A stretch of DNA of 64,000 bases from Nitrospira sp. Lineage in GTDB: Bacteria; Nitrospirota; Nitrospiria; Nitrospirales; Nitrospiraceae. Within the stretch, counting starts at the first letter, position 1. Each line of letters begins with the position of its first letter. The stretch covers positions 1,302,001-1,366,000 of the forward strand of contig JBAOHZ010000009.1 of the NCBI GenBank assembly GCA_037045225.1. Direction: 5' to 3'. The notes beneath the pieces were generated by a model that saw only the letters and a list, made by a program, of their open reading frames with translations, did no database searches and was not told the DNA's origin. Of this stretch, positions 62,242 to 64,000 are shown piece by piece. The position numbers and the translations under genes are program-made.

Positions 62242-62558
62242 TTGGACAGTTTCTGTCCAGTTATAAGTGGTGCCTGACGGTATGCGCCGACGCGGCCGTG
62301 GGCCGTGCTGGCAAGGGCTCCCAATACACACGATCGGGTGTGCGTTCGTCGCCTGACCACATTGTAGAGCGTCACGTAGTGTGCAGTCCCGGCCTGAGCA
62401 TCGCGGGCAATCTCGTAGGCATGGGGGTGGCCCTCTTCATAAGGGCGACCTGCGCCTTACAAGGCGCTCCGAGATTGCGTCTTGCTCTCTTCATTGCCTC
62501 GCTCCTTTGGTTCGCCACCACCCGGTGACACCAGGTTGCCGCTTACCATACTGTCCAA
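62242..62558 (-). mobile_element. IS3-family relic
   Basis: TTGGACAGT at 62242-62250 and its complement ACTGTCCAA at 62550-62558 form 9-bp inverted ends around 300 bp. Inside, on the minus strand from 62494 after AAAGGAG, MKRARRNLGAPCKAQVAL resembles the first residues of IS3-type OrfA transposases (RRNxSPAFKAQVAL). No transposase of useful length remains. Confidence 0.5.
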
Positions 62559-62618
62559 ATTCAGGAGCTCCCGCTGGCTCGCCTGCGGGTCGGAGAGAAA
62601 TACTGGGGTGGGACGCTA

Positions 62619-63452
62619 GAACCTATCTCAAAATAGTTGACGGCCTGACCTTCCACCCGTATAAGTCCGGGCATGCTGCGGCTGCGGGACGATCAATGGG
62701 AGCGGATTCGCGCACACTTTCCTGAAGAGCACATTCCCGACTCCCGACTGGGGCGCAAACCCCTCCCGACTCGGGCCGTCCTGGAGGCGGTGCTCTGGAT
62801 TCTGAACACCGACGCCCAGTGGCACTTCCTGCCGCAGTGCTCTCCCAACTACAAAACCGTCCATCGCCGATTCCAACAATGGTGTCAGCGGGAGGTGCTG
62901 CGAGAGGTCCTCACACAGTTGGCCAATGCGCTGCGCGAGGAAGGGACGATCGATGAACGGGAGAGTTTCATCGACGCCACCTTTGCGTCGGCCAAGGGCG
63001 GCGGCGAGGCCATCGGGCTCACCAAACGCGGTAAAGACGTGAAGATCCTCGCGATTGTGGATCGGCACGGGCTGCCCCTCTCGGTCAGTACGCATGCCGC
63101 CCATCATCATGAAGTCACCTTGGTCCAGCTGAGTTACGACTTCTATATGCTCGAGGCCAAGCCGGAACATCTCATTGGCGATCGGGCGTATGACAGCGAC
63201 GGCCTCGATGACGAGCTTCAGCAAGATGGCGTCAACATGATCGCGCCGCACCGGTCCACTCGTAAACTGAAAACCCAAGATGGCCGCCACCTACGTCGAT
63301 ATGAACACCGATGGCTCGTCGAACGCTTCGTTGCCTGGCTGCAGTGGAAGCGGCGCCTCCTCATTCGCTGGGAATACGACGCCACGAATTTCCTCGGATT
63401 TGTCCAGCTCGCCTGTATCACCATGCTCCTCAAACAATTTTGAGATAGGTTC
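62619..63452 (+). mobile_element. Complete IS5-family element (IS427 group)
   Basis: The element is 834 bp, with terminal inverted repeats GAACCTATCTCAAAAT and ATTTTGAGATAGGTTC and flanking TA on both sides, a 2-bp target duplication as in the IS427 group. It contains one transposase gene. Confidence 0.85.
62673..63443 (+). CDS. IS5-family transposase
   Basis: The 256-residue transposase fills the element in a single frame. The N-terminal helix-turn-helix region (LRLRDDQWERIRAHFPEEHI) and the DUF4096-type segment precede the DDE domain: Asp in FIDATFASAKGG, Asp in LIGDRAYDSDGLDDEL and Glu in HRWLVERFVAWLQWKRRL. All three catalytic residues are present, so the element may still move. Many relatives need a frameshift between two frames; this one does not. 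Confidence 0.9.
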   Translation: MLRLRDDQWERIRAHFPEEHIPDSRLGRKPLPTRAVLEAVLWILNTDAQWHFLPQCSPNYKTVHRRFQQWCQREVLREVLTQLANALREEGTIDERESFIDATFASAKGGGEAIGLTKRGKDVKILAIVDRHGLPLSVSTHAAHHHEVTLVQLSYDFYMLEAKPEHLIGDRAYDSDGLDDELQQDGVNMIAPHRSTRKLKTQDGRHLRRYEHRWLVERFVAWLQWKRRLLIRWEYDATNFLGFVQLACITMLLKQF

Positions 63453-64000
63453 TAGGCAGCTAGGCCAATCAGCGCTTCCAAGTTGAGGATCACGATGGTG
63501 CGGCCGTCCATGTGAATGAGACCCTCATCACGAAACTGCCCAAGCGTGTTGCTCACGGTTTCACGGCTGCAGCCGATGAGATTCGCCATTTCTTGATGCG
63601 TCAACCTGGCCTTGAGTCGAATCTCCGGCTCTCCCCCGCCCTTTTCGGCCCTCCCCAATTCTGCCAGTAGATGGGCAAGACGGGCAGGAACATCTCGAAA
63701 GACGAGGTTCTCCACTCGCGTCTGAAACTTCTTGAGCCGCAAGCCGATGAGCTTGGTCAGCTTGATTGTCACACTGGGATGCGTGGCGAGGTACCGATCA
63801 AATTCTTTCCGTGGAATCACACAAATGAGCGCATCGTCGAGAGCCTCCGCTGAGGTCGAACGGGGTACGTCGTCCAGCGCGTCGAGTTCTCCAAATACTT
63901 CCCCTGCCTCCAAAATGTCGAAGGTCACTTCCTTCCCGCTGGGCGCCGTATTGGCAATTTTCACGCGCCCTCGCTTGAGGAGATACACATTGCTGCTCGG
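63452..64000 (-). CDS. Crp/Fnr-family regulator, 5' end outside window
   Basis: At least 182 codons are present; the gene starts beyond the window. The visible part has the end of the cyclic-nucleotide-binding roll (GKEVTFDILEAGEVFGELDA, ALICVIPRKEFDRYLATHP) and a winged-helix domain (LTHQEMANLIGCSRETVSNT, LGQFRDEGLIHMDG) resembling Crp. Its stop codon TAG is formed at the edge of the IS5 element: the chromosomal TA plus the element's terminal G recreate it. Confidence 0.88.
   Translation of the reverse strand, partial: PSSNVYLLKRGRVKIANTAPSGKEVTFDILEAGEVFGELDALDDVPRSTSAEALDDALICVIPRKEFDRYLATHPSVTIKLTKLIGLRLKKFQTRVENLVFRDVPARLAHLLAELGRAEKGGGEPEIRLKARLTHQEMANLIGCSRETVSNTLGQFRDEGLIHMDGRTIVILNLEALIGLAA

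Noticed and set aside
1..64000. CRISPR array, tRNA or rRNA genes
   Set aside because: No regularly spaced direct repeats, cloverleaf-like sequences or ribosomal RNA stretches were noticed.

Overview
The window looks like a GC-rich chromosomal segment of a Nitrospira-type bacterium (phylum Nitrospirota). This is an inference. It rests on high-GC codon use, the mix of BON, DUF1328, DUF2934 and Hsp20 stress proteins, a truncated-globin/cytochrome P460 fusion, and palindromic intergenic repeats of a kind I associate with Nitrospira. No rRNA, tRNA or CRISPR array was seen.

Layout. 0-8 kb: the start of a phosphatidylserine decarboxylase gene coupled to an 801-residue orphan, a HAD phosphatase, an RMD1-like membrane protein, a DUF481 barrel and an HI0933-type flavoprotein. 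8-20 kb: a large AsmA-like protein, a nitrilase-family amidase, an overlapping operon (GNAT, C39-like remnant, flavoprotein, RBBP9-type hydrolase), a CPA1 antiporter, an aldo/keto reductase, an SDR and an AlkC-like repair protein. 20-32 kb: Sui1/YciH, YaeQ, VF530, a lone SRA-like/HNH endonuclease of different composition, YihY, release factor 3, two helicases and a pyrophosphatase. 32-46 kb: CBS proteins, a Crp/Fnr regulator, small membrane proteins, MFS and AEC transporters and a TPR protein. 46-54 kb: a methyltransferase, a frameshifted cupredoxin-like gene, a metzincin-like lipoprotein, secreted orphans and an outer-membrane barrel with its lipoprotein. 54-59.5 kb: a stress and housekeeping group. 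59.5-63.5 kb: a zone of gene decay holding remnants of a cupin gene, a globin-P460 gene, an MntA/HepT pair and an IS3 element, then an intact serine hydrolase and a complete IS5-family element inserted in the stop codon of a second Crp/Fnr gene that runs off the window.

The most unusual content: (1) two paralogous short AAA+-like proteins (26.8-27.3 and 38.1-38.7 kb) that have lost the P-loop and the lid and carry lysine-rich, histone H1-like tails; (2) the globin-P460 fusion, readable only across frameshifts; (3) a two-domain cupredoxin-like protein broken by two single-base indels; (4) a degenerate MntA/HepT toxin-antitoxin pair; (5) a composite family of dispersed intergenic repeats and a 100-bp hairpin before prfC; (6) a 40-bp near-perfect palindrome at 49.84 kb. 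Several frameshifts fall in short C runs, so sequencing error must be excluded before calling decay.
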